This document shows, one piece after another, positions 36,109 to 45,119 of a stretch of DNA of 64,000 bases. Every line of letters begins with the position of its first letter. Positions within the stretch are counted from its first letter, which is position 1. The stretch is from positions 36,537,501-36,601,500 of the forward strand of contig NC_059365.1 in assembly GCF_019703515.2 (NCBI RefSeq). Direction: 5' to 3'. Both the position numbers and the translations under genes were made by a program. The notes beneath the pieces are model-generated. The model was not told the DNA's origin, did no database searches, and saw only the letters and a list, made by a program, of their open reading frames with translations. This DNA is from Myxocyprinus asiaticus (Eukaryota > Chordata > Actinopteri > Cypriniformes > Catostomidae).

Positions 36109-36349
36109 CCAGCATGTTTAAAATGAAATCATTTTATTTTGGGGTGGACTATTCCTTTAAATAATAGAGAGCAAATTAAATGTCACAGTTTATTTATTTA
36201 CTTATGTCCTGTTATAACCAGAAGTATATAAGCAGATAAATATAGAACATTTAAGCCGATAAAGCTCTGTATTTTATACCCAAACTTTGTGCACATTCCA
36301 AAAAACAAAAAAGGATTGAGATTTTCAAACACACCATCAATCAGTGTCT
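36109..36349. other. Non-coding DNA with an Angel-like end
   Basis: GGGGTGGACTATTCCTTTAA at 36140-36160 resembles the right terminus of the Angel-like family, ending in TTAA. Nothing further is recognised. Confidence 0.35.
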
Positions 36350-37170
36350 AGGAAAAAGTTATTATCCAACTGGTAGGGAGAACTGAACCACCCAAAGACA
36401 CTAAGAAAACGCTAACATACTGAGAATACTTTAACATACACAGTTGAGCTTAAGAAAATAATTTAACCACTTGTTGCTCCAACACATTGTCCTTAGATTA
36501 AGTAAAAAAAAAAAAGTCTAATGTAGCAAGGGAGTTGTGGTAGCCTATTGGTTAAGTACTTGAGTTGTTATTCCAAAGGATGTGGGTTCAATTCCAACCA
36601 CCTGTGACCCTGAAGTTGTGCTTTTTGGGAGACATGTTAAACGACTTGTTGCTCAAGGGCCCAGTCCTTTTATTAAATGCATATATTGTAACCTAATAAG
36701 GGAGATGTGGTGACCTAATGGTTAAGGACTTGGATTACAGACACACAGATTGCAGGTTCCACCCCAAGTATAGTTGGCCCAGATATTGTGCTCTATCACA
36801 ACTGCTTTAAAGAGAGTCATTTAAACACCGCTTGATCCAGGGCAATGTCCTTTTAAAAAAAAAGTAAGAACTGTCGTAATTTCATTGTTAAGGATCTAGG
36901 CTGACACCACGAAACCTTTCGTTGTCAATCTCAGGTAAGAATGACCTAGATACTTCAAGTTCAATACCAAAATTAACATTTTCTTCCATAGCTATTTTGA
37001 GCTGACATCATTAAAGTCATCATTATAGTGCAGGTGAGTGTGCGTACGTGTGTGTGCGCACGCGCGCGCGTGTGTGTGTGTGTGTGTGTGTGGTAATACA
37101 ATGGACTTTCTGATCTGCAGTTACCAAAAGTGCAGATTGCAGTTTCAATCTCATGTAAAGATGACCCTAA
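36350..37170 (+). repeat. Tandem array of tRNA-like units
   Basis: Four units begin GTGG/GTCG followed by an A-box-like word: GTGGTAGCCTATTGGTTAAG (36537), GTGGTGACCTAATGGTTAAG (36707), GTCGTAATTTCATTGTTAAG (36873) and GTGGTAATACAATGGACTTT (37090). Each is followed by a B-box-like word: GGTTCAATTCC (36585), AGGTTCCACCCC (36754), GTTGTCAATCTC (36921) and GTTTCAATCTC (37142). Spacing is 170, 166 and 217 bp; the last gap contains an expanded TG tract. Inter-unit segments share CTTGTTGCTCAAGGGCCCAG / CTTGATCCAGGGCAATGTCC words, and a partial unit seems to precede at about 36470. The array could be a SINE that multimerised or a tRNA-derived satellite. Confidence 0.6.
37040..37092. repeat. Alternating purine-pyrimidine (TG/CG)n tract
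   Basis: About 50 bp of almost strict purine-pyrimidine alternation, including a CGCACGCGCGCGCG core and (TG)n on the right. Such DNA readily adopts the Z form. It lies between the third and fourth tRNA-like units. Confidence 0.9.
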
Positions 37171-37424
37171 AAACATTAGGTAATATACTGAAATTACTTA
37201 CATTTGTGACATGAACTGTTGTACAGTGTGTTGCACTGATAATACATTTACATGTTTTTTTGGGGGTTTTTTTTTCATTTGGCAGAAGCGTATATATAAA
37301 GCAGCTTGCCGTGCATTCAAGGTTTACATTTTATCAGTAGTTCTATTTGTGTTGCTAGTGCCATGCTCTAACAATTGTACTACAGAAACAAAAATTTATA
37401 GATTTCCTGGAGGAAATATCAGTG

Positions 37425-38295
37425 CTTACACTCTCAGTGTGGTTCACGTTAGAGGTCCGCTGAGTTCGGGTCAGTTTTTCAAGTAGGACTTTGGGTTTGT
37501 AATTTATGGAAAAATATACAGGCCTTCCGAACTTGTTTTGCCCACACGCTCTCACTCACAGATAAGTGCGAATGGATGAGGGGCCGGTCACACCGAACAT
37601 GTTTGTGCGTGCATCTGCTCTGCTTTTCCATCGTTTTTCTATGTAAATATGCGCTGGATGAACGTCCATACCTGCTGCACCGCGACTTGCTATTTCTTCA
37701 GGGACGACACAGTGTCAAGTTAATAAGAACTTGGTTTCAAAAATCCATGTCGAGACACCTGCGTTCTGTTTCATATGTTGCGCTGCATCTAGATTGTTTT
37801 TAGCACACGTGTCACAAAGATTTAATATTCTGAACAAGTTCAGGTTGTAAAGAGGTGACTGTTTAACATTATTCCAGATTGTTCTGCACCAAGCAAAGTT
37901 TCAGCACTGGATAAACAGCAATGCTTTTTTCCTCCTGCTCTAGTGTGCTGAGGGGCCGTCGTGTCTTATATGTTTACTGTTACAATACTGTTACGAATGT
38001 TGCTGTTGCTTTCATAAAATACAGCCTTTTGCACCATGGTGAACAATACACTGCAGTGTCAGAATATGAGCTTCAGGTGAAAGTAAAGTAGATAAGACAG
38101 AAATAAGAGAAGAAAAAAAAATAGATTTTTATTTCATTAAACATTTTGAATGTACTTGGCTACAACAGCTGATAGGATGAATTTAAAATTATGATTTAAA
38201 ATCAGTTTTATGTAATTTTTTAAGCATACATTTTCTAAATGGGGCCCGGGGTTGGTCGGTTGCTTGGGGCCTCAGAAATTGTAAACCTGGCCCTG
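37425..38295 (+). mobile_element. hAT-like element, left copy of an inverted pair
   Basis: Sequence from GGTTCACGTTAGAGGTCCGC through GGGCCGGTCACACCGAACAT, GTTCAGGTTGTAAAGAGGTG and CTAGTGTGCTGAGGGGCCG to the terminal AACCTGGCCCTG matches the reverse complement of 39973-45119, in order, with an internal deletion just after 38100. The end CCCTG read in reverse gives CAGGGCCAGG, a hAT-like terminus. Short open frames here have no domain. Confidence 0.7.
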
Positions 38296-39460
38296 TAGAC
38301 AAGTGCTTGTCTGTACACTGATTCAAGTTCAGTGAAAGTGCTAATGGTTTGTTATATTTGGAAGGAATGTGAGTGTCCAATCCTCTCCATGCTAACAACC
38401 ATGTGGGCTTTGATTAGCTGTGGCAGAGAAATCATGGGTGGCATTCTCCAGCCCTGTTGGGTATTTGAGTAAAATGATTTACTGCTCTTTCAGCTCCTTC
38501 CTTCTTTTTTCCTCTTTTTCTTCCTCTCATTCCCAGTGGTTTTGATCTATTTTTTTTTTTTTTTTTGCTGCCTGCCTGCCTGCCAGTCGTTTATCAAAGG
38601 AAGAATTGCTAGGAAAGTAATCTGACATTAGCGACCAGTGACTAATATCTCAGGATTAAAAAAAGAGAGAGCCAAAGTTTGTCATTTGAATAAATCACTG
38701 CAACATGTCACCATTAAAGATGAAAAAGGAGGAATCAGCAATCTTAGAAGGAGGGCAAAGTACTGTAAAACCCACAATGAGGCTGTGGGAGGTCTATGAG
38801 ATGGCTGTATTGTTAAAGGATTAATCATAACAATTTTACTCTGGTTAAGGTAGCACGTTCACTATACAGACACTACACAGTAAAAGCTCTGCACGGGATG
38901 ACAGGCAAAGGCCTATTCACACCAACTTTACAGCACAAAATAAGACTGATCTCACAAAAAAATTTGCCATAGGAGGTGAAATGTTTTGTCAGCTAAAATC
39001 GATCCATGCTTGTTCTTTGGACAAACTGTGCAAGAGCTTGTTTGTTCATTTGACATTAAAAGCACAGCTAATCCGGTTTTCAGAAACATTTGAGCAGTAA
39101 TTACATTAATATAACCCTAACTTTACCCAGACTCTTAACCTAACAGTACTGAGACCAAAACAGCTTTATTGCACTTCTGTTTAAATGTAAATATCACTAT
39201 GTGATGGATGTAATGTCAAAGGCACAAGCGCATTGGAACTAACACACAGATTTAATATGTGATCATGGTGACAAAACCATGCATGACAACATTTAATGAA
39301 CATTTTCATTCACACTGACATATTGTACTATGATGAAGCATTGTGTTTTATTCAGTTTCATCATCTAAATATTCAGATGCTTATTAGCACAAGCATTTCA
39401 CGGTGCACAACATTTGTGCAATTTTTGCACATCTACGTGTTTTTCTAAATTCTAAATTTC

Positions 39461-39463
<3 letters not shown>
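38296..39463. other. Unique-looking DNA between the inverted copies
   Basis: A T-run at 38551-38566 is followed by CTGCC repeats. 38600-38900 is complex and unique-looking. A degenerate TAACCCTAACTTTACCC patch is at about 39110. No gene is supported. Confidence 0.35.

Positions 39464-39525
<62 letters not shown>
39464..39525. repeat. (TA)n microsatellite
   Basis: About 62 bp of pure TA. Confidence 0.95.
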
Positions 39526-39529
<4 letters not shown>

Positions 39530-39539
39530 TTCTCTCACT

Positions 39540-39665
39540 ATAATGTTGTATTGTATTTATTGTTATGTTTCATTCTGTGATTTATGTTTACTGCTGTAAT
39601 GCCACGATTTCCCCAGGACATTAATAAATATACCATCCTATCCTCTCCTACCCTAACTTTTGCTA
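39540..39665 (+). mobile_element. Possible LINE 3' tail
   Basis: TAATGCCACGATTTCCCCAG, then GACATTAATAAATATA and a CATCCTATCCTCTCCTACC tail resemble the 3' end of a CR1/L2-type LINE (ATTTCCCC... AATAAA... short tandem tail). No coding part is attached. Confidence 0.4.
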
Positions 39666-40172
39666 AAAAAATACAATAAAAAATAATTTAGGTATTCAAA
39701 CCTTTTTCGCAGAATGATAATAATAAGAGTTTTTATCCTAAGTAGCCACGACAGCAACAAGCGATGATGGACAGGACATTCTATAAATCTATTTCTGCGG
39801 CGTCACGCTAAGTAACCCCATCCGGTGTGAATGCTCATTGGTCTAAAGTCCTTCTTATAACAGAACATAAAAACCAGCCTCTCACTAGCTGGCTTAGAAC
39901 ATCTTTATTTTGACCAAGGGTGTCACACCTACTGATTGTTTTGCTGAGATCTTGCTCTCTTGCTATCTTGCTCAGGGGCGAGTTTACGATTTCTGAGGCC
40001 CCAAGCAAACAACTAACCCAGGGCCCAATTTTGAAAATTTTGGCTTTAAAAATAAATAAAAAATACATACAATTTATTTAAAATCATAATTTAAAATTCA
40101 TCCTATCAGCCGTTGTAGCCAAGTACATTCAAAATGTTTAATGAAATAAAAGTCTACTAAAAGATCATTAAT

Positions 40173-40375
40173 GCATGTTCCCTATCTGTCACTCACTAGA
40201 CATTGTGTTGATGTAGTGACACTAGGGGTCACTCTTGAGAGCCCTAAACACCTCTGCTTTTTTGAAAAAAGGCCAATGAGAATTGGCGAGTGGAATTTGC
40301 ATGCCACTCCCCTGGACATATGGGTATAAAAGGAGCTGGTATGCAACCACTCATTCAGATTTTCTCTTCGGAGCC
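40173..40375 (+). repeat. DIRS left inverted terminal repeat
   Basis: GTAGTGACACTAGGGGTCAC at about 40213, GGCCAATGAGAATTGGC, GGAATTTGCATGCCACTCCC and TATGCAACCACTCATTCAG recur in reverse complement at 43794-43930. The outer part, GTTCCCTATCTGTCACTCAC, recurs in reverse complement at 43650-43672. Confidence 0.85.
40325..40331 (+). promoter_or_regulatory. TATA box in the DIRS left terminus
   Basis: TATAAAAG occurs within the left inverted repeat, about 270 bp upstream of the gag-like start codon. It is absent from the otherwise matching right repeat, where the segment GGACATATGGGTATAAAAGG is replaced by a short CGTATG-containing sequence. It is the likely promoter of the element's genomic RNA. 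Confidence 0.5.
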
Positions 40376-40597
40376 GAGCGGTTCTATTCATTGAGCTGAA
40401 TTCATCCGCCGAGTTCATTCACCTCTCTCTGCTGGATTTTACGGCGCATTTCAGCGGCTTCTCCCCCTCTGCATTAATGGTTTGCAGAGAACGCCCCTGG
40501 GTGCTTCGGCAGAAACAACTAAATGAGTATATTCTAAAAAAAAAAAGAGTATATTTTCTTTCTAAAAGAGCGGCACACACAGAACGTCTTTTTAAAG

Positions 40598-40927
40598 ATG
40601 CCTTTCCGTCTGTGTGTTATTCCTGGTTGCGGTCGATATCTCTCCGCTTCTGACAGCCATGATCGCTGTCTTACGTGTCTGGGCGCTGCCCACACGGAGA
40701 CATCGTTCGTGGATGGGTCTTGTCCTCACTGCGAGAACATGACCATGGCAACGTTGCAGTTGCGGCTTGCATTCGTAAGAAAGCAAGCCACCCCAGCGGC
40801 TCCCCGCCTCGGTCCTTCTACCTATGGGTATGAGGCCGTGCCGGTTAGCACTGGGAGTTTTGGGGACCTCAATGGGACCACCTCCGTTGGTTATCCCCCC
40901 ACGAACCTCCCATTCATTTTCATGTAA
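40598..40927 (+). pseudogene. DIRS gag-like zinc-finger protein, truncated
   Basis: In DIRS elements the first ORF encodes a nucleic-acid-binding, gag-like protein. Here it starts at 40598 with MPFRLCVIPGCGRYLSASD and shows the expected cysteine/histidine spacing: C6 and C11, then the H-D-R-C-x-x-C-L-G segment, then a C-P-H-C-E segment near residues 46-50. The 109-residue frame closes at 40927 and further gag-like sequence continues in other frames to about 41250, so frameshifts have broken it. It begins about 270 bp downstream of the TATA box. A long open frame on the opposite strand (40592-41122) is a shadow of its GC-rich sequence. Confidence 0.8.
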
Positions 40928-41260
40928 TTTCACCACATGTCCAAGAGGCTGTGGTACCCAAAAATCCAACAAAAGAGTGGTTTTCTTGTTCCCTGGGTCA
41001 CATGTTTGGTGTGCACAGCCGTCGTCACGACCACCGTCCACCGTCCCATCTTTGCAGGTATGGCACCCCAGCAGGCAGTCCCCCTGCCCCTGTGCGCCCA
41101 GCTGTGGCACAAACACGCCCACATGGGATTGGGTCCGGTGGACTACGGGGATGAGACTCCTCCTCGCTACTCGGCCAATCTTATGATGGGCGGCAGGAGC
41201 CAGGTAATTGCTTTGATGTCCCTGGACTCAGCACGGCCACAGGGCTAGATTCCCCTCGAT

Positions 41261-41934
41261 GTGGCACCTCGAGCTCCTCCCCGCTGTAAGGCCCCACCCG
41301 CCGGTACGTCCGACGTGATCATTCCCTTGGTCCCCCTCACCCAGAGTTTGGACGCGTGGCTCGTGCTTTCCAACCCATCACGGTGGCTGACCCGGACCGT
41401 TCAACTCGGCTACGCGATTCAGTTCGCCAGGCACCCGCCCAGGTTCAGCGGCGTCCGCTTCACCTCAGTGAAGGGGGAGAACGCCGCTACCTTGCGTGCG
41501 GAGATCGCTACCCTGCTGCGCAAGGGCACGATAGAGCCTGTCCCTCCAGCCGAGATGAAGAAAGGGTTCTACCTTACTCCATCGTACTGAAGAAAGGCGG
41601 TGGGTTGCGACCAATCCAGGACCTGCGAGTACTGAACCAAGCTTTGCACAGACTCCTGTTCAAGATGCTGATGCAAAAACGCATTCTAGCAAGTGTCCTT
41701 TCGCGTACTTTCACGTCTCGGTCTTACCTCTGCACAGACCCTTCCTGCGGTTTGCCTTCAAAGGCCAGGCATACCAGAACAAGGTCCTCCCCTTCGGCCT
41801 GTCCCTGTCCCCTCGTGTCTTCACGAAGGTTGCAGAGGCTGCCCTTTCCCTGCTAAGGGAAGTGGGCGTCCGCATCCTCAACTATCTTGATGACTGGCTA
41901 ATCCTAGCTCACTCTCGAGAGTTGTTGTGCTGGT
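41261..41934 (+). pseudogene. DIRS reverse transcriptase, frameshifted
   Basis: This enzyme would copy the element RNA into DNA. The first part (41261-41590) contains GYAIQFARHPPRFSGV and the F-Y-L-T-P-S-Y segment; a frameshift at about 41585 moves the next block (KKGGGLRPIQDLRVLN) to another frame. After further shifts the polymerase active site NYLDDWLILAHSRE is readable, with Y-L-D-D at 41883-41894. The block normally carrying the first catalytic aspartate (SIDLKDAY-type) is missing between 41690 and 41740, where the sequence jumps from the ILASV-like segment to TDPSC. The frame stops at 41934 and RNase H is absent. It is certainly inactive. Confidence 0.85.
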
Positions 41935-42891
41935 AGAACGATCACTCAGGATAGGGCTCCCTCTACGAGGCACCTGTATGCCTTGAAGTGGCATCTGTTC
42001 GCTAAGTGGTGTTCTTCCCAACGCGAAGACCCCCAGAGATGCGCAGTTGGATCAGTGCTTTCCTTCCTGCTGGAGAGGCTGGAGGGTCGGCTGTCCCCCT
42101 CCACCCTGAAGGTGTATGTAGCCGCTATTTCAGCGCATCACGATGCAGTAGATTGTAAGTATTTGGGGAAGCACGTCTTGATCATCAGGTTCCTGAGAGG
42201 TGCTAGGTTGAATCCCTCCAGACCACGCCTTGTCCCCTCATGGGACCTCTCCATAGACCTTCGGGTCTACAGGAAGCTCCCTTTGAGCCCTTGGAGTCAG
42301 CTGAGCTTAAGGCACTCTCTTTGAAGTCTGCCCTCCTGATTGCGTGCACTTCCATCAAAAGGGTAGGGGACCTTCAGGCATTCTCTGTCAGCGAATCGTG
42401 CTTGGAGTTTGGTCCAGGTTACTCTCACGTGATCCTGAGACCCCGACCGGGCTATGTGACCAAGGTTCCCACAACTCCTTTTAGGGATCAGGTGGTGAAC
42501 CTTCAAGCACTTCCCCAGGAGGAGGCAGACCCAGCCTTGGCATTGCTGTGCAGAGCTTTATGCATCTATTTGGATAGCACGCAGAGCCTTAGAAGCTCCG
42601 AGCAGCTCTTTGTTTGCTTTGGTGGACAGCGCTGTCTCCAAACAGAGGATCGCCCACTGGGTAATCAACGCCATCATGATGGCATATCAGGCTCAGGACA
42701 TGCCACTCCCTGCGGGGTTACAAGCCCACTCCACCAGGAGTGTGGTGGCCTCCTGGGCCCTGCCCAGTGGTGCCTCTTTGGCAGACATCTGCAGAGCAGC
42801 GGGCTGGGCAACACCCAACACCTTTACGAGGTTCTACAATCCCCGGGTTGAGCCAGTCTTGTCCCGTGTACTGGCAGGCACGAGCAGGTAA
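41935..42891 (+). pseudogene. DIRS tyrosine recombinase, frameshifted
   Basis: This lambda-integrase-type recombinase inserts the circular DNA form of DIRS elements, without a target duplication. The N-terminal core-binding part lies at 41965-42240 (LYALKWHLFAKWC, LSPSTLKVYVAAISA). The catalytic part starts in a second frame with SIKRVGDLQAFSV (first Arg of the triad, about 42360) and switches frame near 42605. The last frame shows the H-S-T-R box (His at 42727-42729, Arg at 42736-42738), G-W-A-T-P-N and the nucleophile Tyr in RFYNPRV (42835-42837). All the catalytic residues I looked for are present, but in at least two frames, so no intact protein is made. Confidence 0.88.
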
Positions 42892-43601
42892 GTTCCTGGA
42901 CAACTGGCTGGGTGTACTGCTTGCGCATAGCGCCTTTCCCCTCCCTTGAGGTGAAGACGTGCGCTTTTGACTCCCAGTCGTGTTCACAGACTGTGATCCC
43001 TGGATGACTTTCCTCCTTAGCCCTCTGGCAGCTGAGTTTGCGGAGAAACTCACTGACCAGCCCAGTTCATGCGCTAATGAGCCCCTGTACCGAGGTAGGT
43101 GCTCCACATATGCTGGTTCACCGAAGGCAACCCCATGTGATATCTTCCACAAAATTGTTTCCCTGACGGCAAACTGTGTCTTCCTTGGACAGAGGCCCCT
43201 CTGCCCCCGGTCGCCATGCTTTGTAGAAACTCCTCCCCCTTTGGGTAGGACCTACCATGTCCATGTGACGTATCCCACTTAAAATACCCCCCCTTTTGGG
43301 TGGGGCATGGTCTCCGCGATGTCTTCCTCTTGGGAGGGACACCCCCTGACGCAGACACTTATGGCTCCCAGTCAGTTAACAAATTCCACACTTTTTGGGG
43401 AGAAAAGAGAGGGAAAAGAGGCTTCGGCTGGGCTAGCCTGTCCCTATAGTTGGGCAGTCGACTTGTTCCTGATGGACTGTTCGATGCTCATAAGATTGTT
43501 GGGAGAGGTTACGTGATGGCCTGGTGCGCTGGCTACGAGGCACACAGCAGTCTGCCCGTCACACACCGCCAGTTCACGCAACACAGTTCAGCTAGTTGTG
43601 G

Positions 43602-43974
43602 CATTTTGTATAGGGACCCCTAGTGTCACTACATCGACACAACGTCGAGTGAGTGACAGGTAGGGAACGTCCTGGTTACTTTCGTAACCTCCGTTCCCTG
43701 ATGGAGGAAACGAGACGTTGTGCCCCTCTTGCCACAACGCTGAACTACCCGCTGAAATGGTCGGGACCTGGTCTCGAATCCTCAGCACAAAACCTGAATG
43801 AGTGGTTGCATACGGGGGAGTGGCATGCAAATTCCACTTGCCAATTCTCATTGGCCTTTTTTAAAAAAAGCAGAGGTGTTTGGGGCTCCCAAGAGTGACC
43901 CCTAGTGTCACTACATCGACACAACGTCTCGTTCCCTCCATCAGGGAACGGAGATTACGAAAGTAACCAGGACA
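43602..43974 (+). repeat. DIRS right inverted repeat and internal complementary region
   Basis: 43602-43672 (CCCCTAGTGTCACTACATCG through GAGTGAGTGACAGGTAGGG) is the reverse complement of the outermost left terminus. 43675-43735 (TACTTTCGTAACCTCCGTTC, GAAACGAGACGTTG) is itself repeated inverted at 43920-43970 (AACGTCTCGTTCCC, ACGGAGATTACGAAAGTAAC). 43794-43930 mirrors the left inverted repeat. This arrangement is specific to DIRS-like elements, which use the complementary region to template their ends. Confidence 0.8.
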
Positions 43975-44015
43975 TTTTCCAGTTTTTTCAACAATACAGT
44001 GATACATTGTTTTTA

Positions 44016-44018
<3 letters not shown>

Positions 44019-44086
<68 letters not shown>
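44019..44086. repeat. (TA)n microsatellite
   Basis: About 68 bp of pure TA, close to the DIRS right border and within the hAT-like right copy. Confidence 0.95.
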
Positions 44087-44089
<3 letters not shown>

Positions 44090-45119
44090 TGTGAACAGGG
44101 TGTGCAAAACCTACTACTTCACCCAATAACATTTTGGTATTCAGTTGTTATTTATTAATATTGTAACTCAACAATTATTTATTGTTGTCCAGTTTGTTCA
44201 TTATAATATGCTACAGTATTACTAGTATTACTTTGCGGATTTGTTGTACACAATAGTAATATATTCCTGTCTTATTTACTTTACTTTCAACTGGAGCTCA
44301 TATTCTGAAGCTGCATTGTAATTGTTCACTATGTTGCAAAAGGCTGTTTTTTTGTAAGCATCGTAGGCAACATTCTTAACGATATTGTAACAGTAAACAT
44401 ACGGCCTGCGCCCCCTCAACACACTAGAGCAGAAGGAAGAAAACATTGCCGTTTATTAAGCTGAAACTTTGCTTGGTGCAGAATAGTCTGGAATGTCAAA
44501 CATTGTAACAGTCACCTCTTTACAACCTGAACTTGTTCAGAACGTTAACACATGCGCTAAAAACAATCTAGACACAGCACAATGAATGAAACAGAACACA
44601 GGTGTCTCGACATGGGTTTTTGAAACCAAGTTCTAGACACAGTGTCTAAAAATGTGCCAGTCCTGCCTGAGACTGAAGAAACTGCGAGACACGGTGCAAC
44701 AGTCAAGGATGTTAGTCCAGCGTATGTTTACAAAGGAAAACAATGAAAAAACAGAGCAGATGTACGCAAATACATGTTCGGTGTGAACGGCCCCTAACGC
44801 ATCCATTCACACATGTCTGTGAGTGAGAGCGCGTGGGCGAAACAAGGAAGGCCTATATATTTTTTTCATAAATTACAAACCCGAACCCTTGAAAACCTGA
44901 ACCCGGCGGCTTCTAACGTGAACTGCTCTGAGAGCGCTGACAACAGCGTATTCGGGTATGTACCCAGAACACATGTCACTCAAGCTGTTTTTGCTGAGCT
45001 TTCCTATCGGGGTGGGGGCAATTGCGTGGTTTATGTGGTTGTTAAAACCACTACTGTCTGGGCCCCCCTCAAGCCTGAGCCCGGGATAAAAGGTCCAGTT
45101 GTCCCCCCTTATCAGCAGC

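Larger units (their letters stand above)
40173..43974 (+). mobile_element. DIRS-type tyrosine-recombinase retrotransposon, internally deleted
   Basis: Gene order is gag-like zinc finger, reverse transcriptase, tyrosine recombinase. The ends are inverted repeats rather than LTRs, and a second complementary segment next to the right end fits the DIRS internal complementary region. Only about 3.8 kb remains; intact fish DIRS elements are considerably longer. RNase H and the region between RT and recombinase are missing, and every gene is frameshifted. Its GC content is much higher than that of its surroundings. It lies inside a hAT-like element. Confidence 0.9.
39973..45119 (-). mobile_element. 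hAT-like element, right copy, split by DIRS
   Basis: The left terminus CAGGGGCGAGTTTACGAT (39973) matches the reverse complement of the end of the 37425-38295 copy. Homology runs to about 40165, stops at the DIRS insertion, and resumes at 44087 through 44960. The right terminus is tentatively AGCAGCCCTA near 45119. Without the DIRS and the TA tract the element is about 1.25 kb. A fragment of the same family is at 48628-48945. No target duplication was found at these borders. Confidence 0.6.

Noticed and set aside
36537..37110. Regularly spaced repeats as a CRISPR array
   Set aside because: Eukaryotic context, imperfect repeats, 170-bp spacing and tRNA-like boxes; no cas genes.
40592..41122. 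176-residue open frame on the minus strand
   Set aside because: Antisense shadow of the GC-rich DIRS gag-like region.
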